From DASVEG01 sp035540495 (lineage in GTDB: Bacteria > Actinomycetota > Acidimicrobiia > Acidimicrobiales > CADCTF01), in contig DATLGL010000061.1 of assembly GCA_035540495.1 (NCBI GenBank), positions 41,142 through 105,141 on the forward strand: a DNA stretch of 64,000 nt, read 5' to 3'. This document shows, piece after piece, positions 17,914 to 26,786 of this stretch; position 1 is the stretch's first letter; each line of letters begins with the position of its first letter. The notes beneath the pieces are model-generated. The model saw only the letters and a program-made list of their open reading frames with translations, was not told the DNA's origin and did no database searches. Made by a program: the position numbers and the translations under genes.

Positions 17914-19029
17914 GTGAAGGTCGCCGCCATCGGAGATGCCCACCTCGGCCGGTCGTACCTCAACGTGACGACGCCCGAGGGTGTCAACCAGCGCGAGCGC
18001 GATTTCGAGGAGTCGTTCGAGGCCGCGGTCGACCTCGCCCTCCGCCAGGAGCCCGACGTTGTGGTGTGGCTCGGTGATGTGTTCGACCATCCGCGCCCGA
18101 CGTACCGCTCGTTCCGAGTCGCGCAGCGTGCGCTCACGAAGATCCGCGACCACGGCATCACGTGCGCGCTCATCAGCGGCAACCACGACACGCCTCGGCT
18201 ACCGGGTACGGGGTCGCCGTACAGCGCGCTCGCCGACACCTTCCGCGAGTTCCACTTCGCCCACCGCCTCCAGTACGAGCGCTTCGAACTGCCCGGCCTC
18301 GTGATCCACGCAGTCCCGCAGATGATGTCCGTCGAGGCGACGCTCGATGCGCTCGCCGAGGCCGATCGCCGGCGCGATCTCGACCGGTCGAACCTGCTGC
18401 TCACCCACCCGCGCATCACCCAGGTCGAGCCGCGATACGCGGACATCAACGAGATCGAGGTCGACGCCGGTGTGTTGCAGTCCGACTTCGTGCTGCTCGG
18501 CCACTACCACTTCCACACGAAGGTCCGTGACGGCATCTGGTACGCCGGGTCGACCGACACGTTCACCTTCGCCGACGATCCCGACAAGGCGAAGGGCATC
18601 CTCGTCCTCGACACCGACACCGGCAAGGTGGAGCACGTCCCGATCGCTGGGCAGCGTCCGCTGGTGACGCTCGAGACGATCCACGCGCTCGGCTTGTCTC
18701 CGGCCGAGGTCCAGCAGCTGGTGCTCGAGCGGGCGGCGACGGCGCCGGCCGGGTCGGTCGCCCGCCTCTACGTCGAGCGCGTCGACTCCGAGGCGTATCG
18801 CTTGCTCGATCTCGAGGCGGTGCGCGCCGCGGCCGGCGCGGCGATGCACTTCAAGATCGAGCCGACGTTCGAGGGCGTCGAGATGAAGGTCGAGCTCCCC
18901 GACCTCGATTCGATGCCCGCTCGCTGGGAGCGATACATCACCGAGCAAGACCTCACGGGCTTCGATCGCGAGCGCATCACCACGCTGGGCAAGGAGTACC
19001 TGGCCCGGGCCGTCGAGGTGGCGGAGTAG
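17914..19029 (+). CDS. sbcD: Mre11/SbcD-type DNA repair exonuclease
   Basis: 371 residues, Mn-dependent nuclease subunit that processes DNA ends with Rad50/SbcC. All phosphoesterase motifs are present: D8-x-H10 in GDAHLG, D55 in WLGDVFDHP, N90-H91-D92 in ISGNHDTP, and H197-x-H199 in LLGHYHFH. The C-terminal ~100 residues form the capping and Rad50-binding part. GTG start; six bases separate its stop from the Rad50 gene. Smaller and closer in style to archaeal Mre11 than to E. coli SbcD, by eye. Confidence 0.92.
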   Translation: MKVAAIGDAHLGRSYLNVTTPEGVNQRERDFEESFEAAVDLALRQEPDVVVWLGDVFDHPRPTYRSFRVAQRALTKIRDHGITCALISGNHDTPRLPGTGSPYSALADTFREFHFAHRLQYERFELPGLVIHAVPQMMSVEATLDALAEADRRRDLDRSNLLLTHPRITQVEPRYADINEIEVDAGVLQSDFVLLGHYHFHTKVRDGIWYAGSTDTFTFADDPDKAKGILVLDTDTGKVEHVPIAGQRPLVTLETIHALGLSPAEVQQLVLERAATAPAGSVARLYVERVDSEAYRLLDLEAVRAAAGAAMHFKIEPTFEGVEMKVELPDLDSMPARWERYITEQDLTGFDRERITTLGKEYLARAVEVAE

Positions 19030-19035
19030 GCCGCG

Positions 19036-21315
19036 GTGCAGATCAGCCGTCTGTACCTCCGCAACTACCGGGTCTACGAGAAGGAGCTCGATCTCGCCAT
19101 CCCCGGCGGGCTCGTCGGCGTGTTCGGCGCGAACGGTGGCGGCAAGACGACCCTGCTCGAGGCCATCCTCTGGACGCTGTGGGGCAAGGCTCGCACGGCG
19201 AAGGAAGACATCCGGACCGCAGGGGTGAACGGCGACTGCGTCACCGAGGTCGAGTTCGAGCACGAGGGGCACCTGTTCCTCGTCCGCCGCTCGATCACGG
19301 GCATCAACTCGACCGTCAAGGCGGAGGCGTTCGCCGACAACCTCCAGGTGGCGAACGGCGTGCGGGACGTGAAGCAGTACGTGCACTCCGTCCTGGGGAT
19401 GGACGACGGCGCCTTTCGCGCGTCGGTGTTCGCGGAGCAGAAGCAGGTCGCGGCGTTCAGCAACCTGACACCGACAGCACGGCGCGACCTCGTCCTGAAG
19501 CTGCTCGGGGTGACTCCCCTCGACGTCGCTCGCGACGCGGCACGCAAGGATGCCAGGGCGGCTCGTGAAGACGTCGAGCGCGTGCGGTCGCTCCTGGTCG
19601 ACCTCGACGAGCTTCGCCCGCGCGTCGACCAAGCCAAGGCTGCGGCGGAGGTGGCAGCGGACGAGGCCGCATCGGAGGCGACGGCGGCGGCCACAGCAGC
19701 GGAGCGCTTCGCTGCCGCCGAGGCGGCCTTCACCGCGATCGACGAGGTGCGCCAGGAGCACGACGCGCTCGTTCGTGAAGGGAAGGGGGCCAGAGCGGAG
19801 GTCGATCGCGCCCGACAGCAGCTCGAGCAACTCACCGCGGAGCTCGAGGCCCTGGCCACGGCCGAGACGAAGGTGGCGCCACTCGCCGCCGCGGCAGCAG
19901 GGCTTGCCGACGCGGAGCAGAAGCTGCAGCTCGTCCAGGCAGTCGCGCGCGCCGAGGCCGCGCTGGCGACGTGGCCGGCGGCCGGAGCCGAGCCTCCTGA
20001 TCCGGACGATGCTGCGGTCGACTCGGTCCGGGCCGAGGCGGAGGAGGTCGCAGCCGCTGCGAACGCGATCGTTGGCGAACGCAAAGCCGCCGCGGCCGAA
20101 CTGGCGCGAGCTCGCGACCAGCTCGAGAAGTCCGCTTCGTTGTCGGCCGACGAAGACTGCCCACTCTGCGGCCAGGAGCTCGGCGACGCGTTCGACCAGG
20201 TGCGGTCGCATCGTGAGCAAGAGGTCGAAGAGGCGTCAGCGCGACTCGACGAGCTGGCCGTCCGGGAGCGCGAGCTGACCCAGCAGGCCGACGCGGTGCA
20301 CCAGCGACTCAAGACGGCGATGGCGGAGGCGAAGAAGGCACGGGCAGCCCGAGAGGCGTGGCTCGACGCGAACCAGCAACGCGCCGCGGCCGAACGGGTG
20401 GCCGCCGACGCACGCGCGGCCCTGGGCCGCGACGTGGAACCCGGCGAGGCGGAGGAGTTGGTGGCCCGCGTGGCTGCGCTCCGAGAGGCTGCCCGCGAGG
20501 CGGCGCGCCTCGGCGGGCTGCTCGAGAGGAAGCCCGTCGCCCTCGCGGCCAGGGCCGAGGCCGAGAACCACCTCGCCGATGCAGAGCATCGTCGGTCGAT
20601 CCTCCTCGACAAGGTGAAGTCGCTCGGGTTCGTTCCCGAGAAGCTCGACGCGGCACGTGCCGCTCGTGATGATGCGAAGGCGAAGGCGGCCGCGGCGCAG
20701 CAGCGGGCCGAAGCTGCACGAACGGTCGCGCTCGCGGCGGCGAAGGAGGCCGAGTTCGCCGAGCGTCGTCTCGCCGACGCCGAGGCCCAGCACGCGGCCA
20801 TCGCCGACAGGGCCGATGAGGCCCGTCACCTCGGCCGGCTGGCGGACCTCATGAACACGTTCCGCACCAACGTCGTCGCATCGGTCGGCCCCCGCCTGTC
20901 GACCCAGGCGGCCGATCTCTTCGACGAGCTGACCGACCACGAGTACGACCTGCTTCGCGTCGACCCGGAGACGTACGAGATCCGCATCGTCGACGGCGGT
21001 CGAGAGTTCGGGATCGACCGCTTCTCCGGATCGGAGACCGACCTCGCGAACCTGGCGCTGCGGGTCGCTATCAGCGAGCACGTGCGGTTCCAGTCGGGTG
21101 GCGCGGTCGGGCTGCTCGTGCTCGACGAGGTGTTCGGCCCGCTCGACGAGAACCGCCGAGAGCGGATGCTGCTCGCGCTCGAGCGGCTTCGCTCGAGGTT
21201 CCGTCAGATCCTCGCCGTCACCCACGAAAGCGAGATCAAGGAACAGTTCCCGAGCGCGATCGAGGTCGTGAAGCTGCCTGGCCGTCGTGCGACGGCGCAC
21301 GTCGTCGGCGCCTGA
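19036..21315 (+). CDS. sbcC: Rad50/SbcC-type SMC-like ATPase
   Basis: 759 residues, ATPase partner of Mre11. Walker A GANGGGKTTLLE (31-42) opens the protein. Two Ala/Glu/Arg-rich coiled-coil arms flank a zinc hook at residues 375-378 (DCPLCGQ). The C-terminal lobe has the ABC signature RFSGSETDLANLALR, and Walker B LLVLDEVFGPLDE near 693-705, ending in a GRRAT tail. The coils are short (about 200 residues each way). GTG start. Forms an operon with the Mre11 gene and probably acts with HerA-NurA upstream. Confidence 0.94.
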   Translation: MQISRLYLRNYRVYEKELDLAIPGGLVGVFGANGGGKTTLLEAILWTLWGKARTAKEDIRTAGVNGDCVTEVEFEHEGHLFLVRRSITGINSTVKAEAFADNLQVANGVRDVKQYVHSVLGMDDGAFRASVFAEQKQVAAFSNLTPTARRDLVLKLLGVTPLDVARDAARKDARAAREDVERVRSLLVDLDELRPRVDQAKAAAEVAADEAASEATAAATAAERFAAAEAAFTAIDEVRQEHDALVREGKGARAEVDRARQQLEQLTAELEALATAETKVAPLAAAAAGLADAEQKLQLVQAVARAEAALATWPAAGAEPPDPDDAAVDSVRAEAEEVAAAANAIVGERKAAAAELARARDQLEKSASLSADEDCPLCGQELGDAFDQVRSHREQEVEEASARLDELAVRERELTQQADAVHQRLKTAMAEAKKARAAREAWLDANQQRAAAERVAADARAALGRDVEPGEAEELVARVAALREAAREAARLGGLLERKPVALAARAEAENHLADAEHRRSILLDKVKSLGFVPEKLDAARAARDDAKAKAAAAQQRAEAARTVALAAAKEAEFAERRLADAEAQHAAIADRADEARHLGRLADLMNTFRTNVVASVGPRLSTQAADLFDELTDHEYDLLRVDPETYEIRIVDGGREFGIDRFSGSETDLANLALRVAISEHVRFQSGGAVGLLVLDEVFGPLDENRRERMLLALERLRSRFRQILAVTHESEIKEQFPSAIEVVKLPGRRATAHVVGA

Positions 21316-21337
21316 CCGCCGCGCCCGTCTCGCGCCG

Positions 21338-21955
21338 TCAGGGCCGGTACTGCTCGGTCATCCCGACGATCCCGTTGTCCGACACGACGATCCAGAACAG
21401 TGCGTAGCTGCCCGCGCGGTAGCCGCGGGAGTCGAGGTAGAGCGGCAGCTCGTCGAGCGAGATGTCTCGTTGCGCTGGCGAGCCGTCGTCATCGAACGCG
21501 GTGGTGACGCTCGACGCCCGCACCCGCAGCGTGCGCACGTCCGTTGTGTTGTTGCGGATGTAGTAGTCGTTCGGCGCGCCGTCGGTGTCACCCGTGTCGG
21601 CTCGATAGGCCTCGTCGGCATCGCGCCCGATCAGGAACTGCACGACGTCGATCGTGACGGTCGACGCCTCCGGGTCGACGGCGGTGACGAACGCCGCGTG
21701 GCGGCCGTCGGCGAGCGGTTGACCTCGCTGCGGAAGCCGCGCCGTGCCGTCGGTCGTGGACGAGTCGGGCGTGTCGCGCGGTCGCGGTGCTGTTGGCGAC
21801 GTCGTCGTCGCTCCGTCGGACTCCCTCGTTGGCGAGGGCGTCGTCGTTCCGCCGGCGCTCCCGGACTCGGAGCCGCTCTCGCTGTCGCAGGCGACGAGCG
21901 TCCACGCGACCGCGAGCAGCAGGGTGGCGGTGATCGCGCGGCGCCTGCGACTCAT
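21338..21955 (-). CDS. Hypothetical lipoprotein
   Basis: 205 residues, not recognised. Signal peptide with lipobox TLVAC, then a Ser/Thr/Pro/Asp-rich linker of about 60 residues likely to span the cell wall, then a beta-rich domain (FVTAVDPEASTVTIDVVQFL; later a YYIRNN segment) suggestive of a small surface sensor or binding domain. The ATG at 21955 overlaps the pyruvate kinase stop (ATGA), so translation is probably coupled. Convergent with the Rad50 gene, 22 bp away. Confidence 0.78.
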   Translation of the reverse strand: MSRRRRAITATLLLAVAWTLVACDSESGSESGSAGGTTTPSPTRESDGATTTSPTAPRPRDTPDSSTTDGTARLPQRGQPLADGRHAAFVTAVDPEASTVTIDVVQFLIGRDADEAYRADTGDTDGAPNDYYIRNNTTDVRTLRVRASSVTTAFDDDGSPAQRDISLDELPLYLDSRGYRAGSYALFWIVVSDNGIVGMTEQYRP

Positions 21956-23400
21956 CGCACCCTGACGAGTCGCAGCGTGTCGGTCGCCGGCTGCGGATCG
22001 CTCGGATCGCCGGCGACGACGGCGACGGCTTCGTCCGAGCGCGCGAGACCTCGCTCGACCGCCTCCTTCACCGCGAACCACACGATGTCGTCGGTGCTCG
22101 CCCGCTGCTCCGCCAGCACGGGCAGCACACCCCACGAGAACGTGAGCTGCCGGTAGGTCCGGCTGTGCGGCGTGACCGCCATGATCGGCACGGGCGGGCG
22201 GAAGCGCGCGATCACGCGTGCGGTCGTCCCGCTGTTCGTCGCCGCGATGATCGCGACCGCGCCCGAGTCGACCGCGGCACGGAAGGCCGCCGCCGACGTC
22301 GCCTCGGTGATCCGCTGCGTCGGCGAAGCCCCCATCAGCCGCGCCGGCTGGTCGTCGAGGAGGTTGGCCGACCACACGTCGTGCTTGAACTCCCGCTCTG
22401 CCCGGGCGGCGATCGTGCTCATCGTGCGAACCACACCGGCGGGGTCGTGCCCGATCGCTGTCTCGCCCGAGAGCATCACCGCGCTGGTGCCGTCGAAGAC
22501 CGCGTTGGCGACGTCGCTGACCTCGGCGCGGGTCGGCACGGGGGCGTGGACCATCGACTCCAGCATCTGCGTCGCCGTGATCACCGGGCGGCCGTAGAAG
22601 ATGCCGGCCTTGATGATCTGCTTCTGGTAGTGCGGGACGTCCTCGAGCCGGCACCGCACGCCGAGATCGCCCCGAGCGACCATGATCACGTCTGCCGCTT
22701 GGACGATCGCGTCGAGATCGTCGACGGCTTCCTGCGTCTCGATCTTCGCGACGACCAGCGCGCCCACGCGGTCACACGCGCGCCGAGCGCGGTGCAGGTC
22801 TTCCGCCGATCGGACGAACGAGATGGCCACCGCATCCACGCCGGCGTCGATCACCTGCTCGAGCAGACGAAGGTCTTCGGGAGTGGGCGTCGACGCGCTG
22901 ACGCGCGACGCGGGCAGGTGCAGCCCTGGGCGACCCTGCACCTGACCGCCCGATCGCACGACCGCTACAGCGGTTGTCGAGTCGATGATGCGCTCGACGG
23001 ACACGGCGACTCCGCCGTCGCCGAGCGCCACCCGGTCCCCCACCGCGAGCTGGTTCACGACGTCCGTGGCGTCGACTCGGATCACCTCGCCGGTGCTCTC
23101 CGCGCCCTGCTCCTCGCGAAGCTCGAGGACGGCCCCCTCCGCGAGCCACGCGCCACCTTCGACGAACTGACGGACCCGCAGCTTCGGACCAGGAAGGTCG
23201 ACGAGCACGCCGACGGGTCGTCCGACATCAGCCGCGACGGACCGCACCGCCTCGATCCTCCTGCGGGCATCGGAGACGTCACCGTGCGCGAGCGACACCC
23301 GCACGGCGTTGGCACCCGCGAGCACGAGGGCCCGAAGCACCCGCGGGTCGTCGGTCGCTGGACCGACGGTGGCGACGATCTTGGTGCGGCGTCCGGGCAT
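21952..23400 (-). CDS. pyk: Pyruvate kinase homologue with altered cation-site residues
   Basis: 482 residues, PEP + ADP to pyruvate + ATP. N terminus RRTKIVATVGPAT, catalytic Lys/Glu in VVAKIETQEAVDD, VARGDLGV and the ATQMLESM to VFDGTSAVMLSGETA stretch are intact, as is the C-terminal domain. Odd: the usual Arg-x-Asn-x-Ser-His-Gly motif reads RVSLAHG (R34, S36, A38), replacing Asn and Ser K+ ligands, and the usual Asp-Thr/Leu-Lys/Gln-Gly-Pro segment reads VDLPGPKLR. This could be a K+-independent enzyme or a specialised paralogue; a second canonical gene may exist elsewhere. Ends in an ATGA overlap with the lipoprotein gene. Confidence 0.88.
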   Translation of the reverse strand: MPGRRTKIVATVGPATDDPRVLRALVLAGANAVRVSLAHGDVSDARRRIEAVRSVAADVGRPVGVLVDLPGPKLRVRQFVEGGAWLAEGAVLELREEQGAESTGEVIRVDATDVVNQLAVGDRVALGDGGVAVSVERIIDSTTAVAVVRSGGQVQGRPGLHLPASRVSASTPTPEDLRLLEQVIDAGVDAVAISFVRSAEDLHRARRACDRVGALVVAKIETQEAVDDLDAIVQAADVIMVARGDLGVRCRLEDVPHYQKQIIKAGIFYGRPVITATQMLESMVHAPVPTRAEVSDVANAVFDGTSAVMLSGETAIGHDPAGVVRTMSTIAARAEREFKHDVWSANLLDDQPARLMGASPTQRITEATSAAAFRAAVDSGAVAIIAATNSGTTARVIARFRPPVPIMAVTPHSRTYRQLTFSWGVLPVLAEQRASTDDIVWFAVKEAVERGLARSDEAVAVVAGDPSDPQPATDTLRLVRVR

Positions 23401-23409
23401 CTCGCGACC

Positions 23410-24852
23410 CTACGAGACGATCGCGAGGTCGACGCGCCGACGTTCCGGATCGGCACCTTCGACCCTCACCCGCACCTCGTCGCCCAGATCTGCCTTCCCG
23501 TCCACCGTCGCCACCACGGCAGGGTCCGTGATCTGCACCTGCAACCCCTTGCGGTGCGAACGCACGACGACGGCGTCGAGCACGTCTCCGACCCGGCCCG
23601 ACAGCACCGCAGCCTCGACGAGATCGGCCGCCCGTCCGTCGGCCGCGCCCTCCCGCCGGCGGGCTTCGGCCATCGCCGCCGGCAGATCGGGAAGCGCGTT
23701 CCGGGCCCACGCCGGGGGCTCCTCACCGCGAACGACTGCGAGAACGATCTCGTTCGCGAACCGATCGACGAGGCGACGCAGCGGTGCGGTCACGTGCGCG
23801 TAGGGCGCAGCCACGGCCGCGTGGCGCGGATCGGACGGGATAGGTGCGCCGGCGGTCTCGTCGAAGGCGACGTAGCCGGCGCCTCGAAACAGGCGGGCAG
23901 CCTGGGCGAGCAGCGCGGCATGTGCCGGACGCCCGGCGTCGAGTGACCGGATCAGCTCGGCGTAGGTGGTGGGGCGCGGCCAGTCGATCCCGAGCGCGCG
24001 AGCGTGCCGCCGCAAGACGTCGACGTCGTCGTCAGCTGCAGGCGGCAGGGTCCGCAGGATCCCTACTCCGGCGTCGAGCATCAGCTGAGCGGCCACCATG
24101 CCCGTCATCAGTGAGATCTGCGCGTTCCAGTACTCGACCGGAAGCGGGGCGCGAAACGCCAGCCCGAAGTGCCCATCGTCGGCCTCCACGACCTGCTCGG
24201 GTACGTCGAGCGACACCCCTCCGCGATCCGCCTCGAGCTGCAGTCGCTTCGGACCGATCTCCGCGAGCAGCGCCAGCGTCGGATCGGCGTCGGTCACATC
24301 ACCATCGACCGCTCGTTGCGCGTCGTCGTACGACCAGGCCCGACGGTTTCGGACCAGGGCGCGCTCGACGTCGACCGCGCTCACCTCGCCTGAGGCGTCG
24401 AGGTGGAAGCGCCACAGCAGGGCGACGCGATCGACGTCGGGCAGCAGGCTCGCCGCACCCTCGCTCAACACCGGCGGATGGAGCGGCGCGCGGACGTCGG
24501 GCAGGTAGACCGTCAGGCCCCGGGCACGGGCGGCGGCGTCGACCGCTCCCCCCGGCGCGACGAACGCGGCCACGTCGGCGATCGCGTAGTGGACGGTGTA
24601 GCCGTCGCGCGCACGCTCGATGTGGACCGCTTGGTCGAGGTCGCGCGCTCCCTCAGGGTCGATGCTGATGAGGTCGAGGCTGCGCCGGTCGACGTGGCCG
24701 CTGATGCGCGGCCCACTTCGCGCCACAGCTTCCGCCTCTAACGAGGCGGCGGGCGGGAAACCTACGTCGATCTCCAACTCGCGACGGATGTCGTCGAACG
24801 CCGGTCGCAGCGCGTCGATCGACGCTTCGAAGCGGAGCGGCGGCGTGGGCAT
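23410..24852 (-). CDS. RNB-domain ribonuclease (RNase II/R family)
   Basis: 480 residues, a 3'-5' exoribonuclease fold. The catalytic loop is DPEGARDLDQAVHIERA, giving three of the four usual Asp ligands and Gln at the last, a form common in actinobacterial RNB proteins as far as I know. FVAPGGAVDAAARARGLTVY and the late YAHVTAPLRRLVDRFAN motif confirm the RNB domain; the last ~80 residues look like an S1/OB tail. No cold-shock domains precede the RNB core. ATG 24852 has a strong GGAAGGA site seven bases upstream; longer readings run into rnpB and are not credible. Nine bases from pyk. Confidence 0.88.
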   Translation of the reverse strand: MPTPPLRFEASIDALRPAFDDIRRELEIDVGFPPAASLEAEAVARSGPRISGHVDRRSLDLISIDPEGARDLDQAVHIERARDGYTVHYAIADVAAFVAPGGAVDAAARARGLTVYLPDVRAPLHPPVLSEGAASLLPDVDRVALLWRFHLDASGEVSAVDVERALVRNRRAWSYDDAQRAVDGDVTDADPTLALLAEIGPKRLQLEADRGGVSLDVPEQVVEADDGHFGLAFRAPLPVEYWNAQISLMTGMVAAQLMLDAGVGILRTLPPAADDDVDVLRRHARALGIDWPRPTTYAELIRSLDAGRPAHAALLAQAARLFRGAGYVAFDETAGAPIPSDPRHAAVAAPYAHVTAPLRRLVDRFANEIVLAVVRGEEPPAWARNALPDLPAAMAEARRREGAADGRAADLVEAAVLSGRVGDVLDAVVVRSHRKGLQVQITDPAVVATVDGKADLGDEVRVRVEGADPERRRVDLAIVS

Positions 24853-24945
24853 CTCGCCATCCTTCCCGGCCCCGGCTCGTTCGACCGCGAGTGGCACGCG
24901 ACAGGTGAGGTGGCGGACGCGCACCTGCGTGCGGACGGCATACGC

Positions 24946-24951
24946 GACAAT
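24946..24951 (+). promoter_or_regulatory. Possible -10 element for rnpB
   Basis: GACAAT lies about ten bases before the first P1 base of RNase P RNA, the expected -10 spacing. No convincing -35 hexamer is seen upstream, so this is tentative. The 108 bp between here and the divergent ribonuclease gene must hold promoters for both. Confidence 0.35.
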
Positions 24952-24960
24952 GGACCCGCA

Positions 24961-25338
<378 letters not shown>

Positions 25339-25401
25339 TGCGCTTCACGGCCTGACCTCGTTCCCGTCGGTCGTTGATCTCTTGATCCAGCGGCGGAACG
25401 G

Positions 25402-25432
25402 CGAACGCCCCCGCCGCCGGCGGGGGCGTTCG
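25402..25432. terminator. GC-rich hairpin after rnpB
   Basis: Two perfectly complementary 15-base arms (25402-25416 and 25418-25432, CGAACGCCCCCGCCG and its complement) lie between rnpB and the convergent small gene ending at 25453. Real folding would open a few pairs to form a loop. There is no T tract on either strand, but position and strength suggest a two-way transcription stop. Confidence 0.6.
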
Positions 25433-25452
25433 AGTGCGTCGACGCTTGTCGA

Positions 25453-25710
25453 CTAGCGGCGGGCTGCCATGCCGAGGAAGAGGCCTGCGATCAGCCCGAG
25501 GCTGCCGGCGGCCATCGTTGTCATCGTGCCGGTGGTCATCGCGGTGGTGGTCGCCATGTTCCCTGCCTGTATGGCGCCCTGGGTGGCTTCCATGCCCGCA
25601 GTCGTCGCTGCTTGTGTGGCCTGAGCGGTCTCGAGCGCGTGCACGCGCTCGAGGAGCTGGTCGTTGTCCATCTGGGTGTTGTCTCCATTGCCGTCGTTGA
25701 GGGTTGACAT
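25453..25710 (-). CDS. Small Met/Thr/Ala-rich membrane protein
   Basis: 85 residues from ATG 25710. A charged N-terminal helix (NDQLLERVHALETAQATQAA) looks like a short coiled coil, followed by a Met/Thr/Ala/Gly-rich stretch (residues 39-69, many Met) and a C-terminal hydrophobic segment SLGLIAGLFLGMAARR. The longer in-frame reading upstream has no features and is rejected. No family recognised; the repeated Met-Thr pattern could be structural or metal-binding, which is speculation. Confidence 0.6.
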   Translation of the reverse strand: MSTLNDGNGDNTQMDNDQLLERVHALETAQATQAATTAGMEATQGAIQAGNMATTTAMTTGTMTTMAAGSLGLIAGLFLGMAARR

Positions 25711-25851
25711 CTGCGTTCGCCGTACCCGGTTGCGTCGGGCGGAACCGGGAACCCGGGCGTTTCGCCCCTGTTCCCGCCAGGTGCAGTGACCGCCGGAACG
25801 CAGGTGAACGTCACCGGAGCAGCCCCGAAGAGAGGATGGCACGATGCAGGG

Positions 25852-26316
25852 ATGGCAAACGTGAAGCCCATCCCTGAGGGGTATCCCGTCGTCAGTCCGT
25901 CGCTCGCGATCGATGGTTGCGCCGACGCGATCGAGTTCTACAAGAACGTGTTCGGCGCGACGGAGCGGATGCGGATGGAAGGTCCGCCCGGGAAGATCGC
26001 ACATGCCGAGCTACAGTTCGGCGACTCGGTGATCATGGTGTCGGACGCAGCTCCTGACGCAGGATTCGGGGCGCCGGCGATGTACGGCGGCTCACCGGTC
26101 GTGATCAGCGTGTACGTGGAAGACGTCGACGCGACGTTCGCCAAGGCCATCGGGGCAGGCGCGAAGGAAGAACGGGCAGTCGAGACCCAGTTCTACGGCG
26201 ATCGTTCCGGCGGCTTCGTCGACCCATGGGGTCACCGGTGGTACGTCGCATCGCACGTCGAGGACGTGTCGGAAGAAGAGATGACCCGGCGCATGCAGCA
26301 GATGATGGGCGGCTAG
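25852..26316 (+). CDS. VOC-fold (glyoxalase/PhnB-like) protein
   Basis: 154 residues. VPxLxxxDxxxAIxFYxxxFGA-type start is visible as PSLAIDGCADAIEFYKNVFGA, with AELQFGDSVIMVSD and DRSGGFVDPWGHRWYVASH, the hallmark of PhnB/YdcJ-like VOC proteins. The function in this subgroup is unproven; some bind antibiotics or small metabolites. The ATG at 25852 fits the domain start. Four bases before the Ddn-like gene, so probably co-transcribed. Confidence 0.88.
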   Translation: MANVKPIPEGYPVVSPSLAIDGCADAIEFYKNVFGATERMRMEGPPGKIAHAELQFGDSVIMVSDAAPDAGFGAPAMYGGSPVVISVYVEDVDATFAKAIGAGAKEERAVETQFYGDRSGGFVDPWGHRWYVASHVEDVSEEEMTRRMQQMMGG

Positions 26317-26320
26317 CGCG

Positions 26321-26776
26321 GTGAAGCTGCCGCAACCCGTCATCAGCGCCGGGGTTTGGGCGCTCGAGAACGGCCACCGCACCCTGCTCGCGCTCACGGG
26401 CGGCCGCTTCCCGCACTCGATCGCAGGAATGCCCACGCTCGAGCTCCACACGATCGGTGCCAAGACGGGCGAGCGGCGGTCGCGCCTGCTCACGTCACCG
26501 ATCGTCGAGGACGGCCGCGTCGTGCTGGTCGGCTCGAACGGCGGCGGTGCGACGAGCCCCAGCTGGGTGGCGAACCTTCGGGCCAATCCGGAGGTGGAGA
26601 TCACCATGGGCGACACCACGCACCGGTACCGCGCTCGCATCGTCACGGGCGACGAGCGCGCAGAGCTGTGGACGCGAGTGGTGAAGCGGTACCGCGGCTA
26701 CGCGACGTACCAGCGACGCGCCCCTCGCGAGATCCCGGTCGTCGTCTGCGAGCGGATCGATGCGGGCGCGGGCTGA
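26321..26776 (+). CDS. Deazaflavin (F420)-dependent nitroreductase family protein
   Basis: 151 residues of the Ddn/DUF385 split-barrel family. PTLELHTIGAKTGERRSRLL followed by LVGSNGGGATSPSWVANLRANPEVEI is the family's F420-phosphate binding block. Members reduce quinones or nitro compounds using F420H2. GTG start at 26321. Indicates the organism makes F420, in line with an actinobacterium. Partner gene is the VOC protein upstream. Confidence 0.88.
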   Translation: MKLPQPVISAGVWALENGHRTLLALTGGRFPHSIAGMPTLELHTIGAKTGERRSRLLTSPIVEDGRVVLVGSNGGGATSPSWVANLRANPEVEITMGDTTHRYRARIVTGDERAELWTRVVKRYRGYATYQRRAPREIPVVVCERIDAGAG

Positions 26777-26786
26777 CCGCGGCGGC

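Noticed and set aside
18199..20220. 673-codon minus-strand frame over Mre11-Rad50
   Set aside because: Mirror frame of coiled-coil coding DNA; no motif.
11050..21315. Phage-defence island explanation for HerA-NurA and SbcCD
   Set aside because: HerA occurs in defence systems, but no effector (Sir2, TIR, nuclease toxin), mobile element or composition shift is seen; repair fits better.
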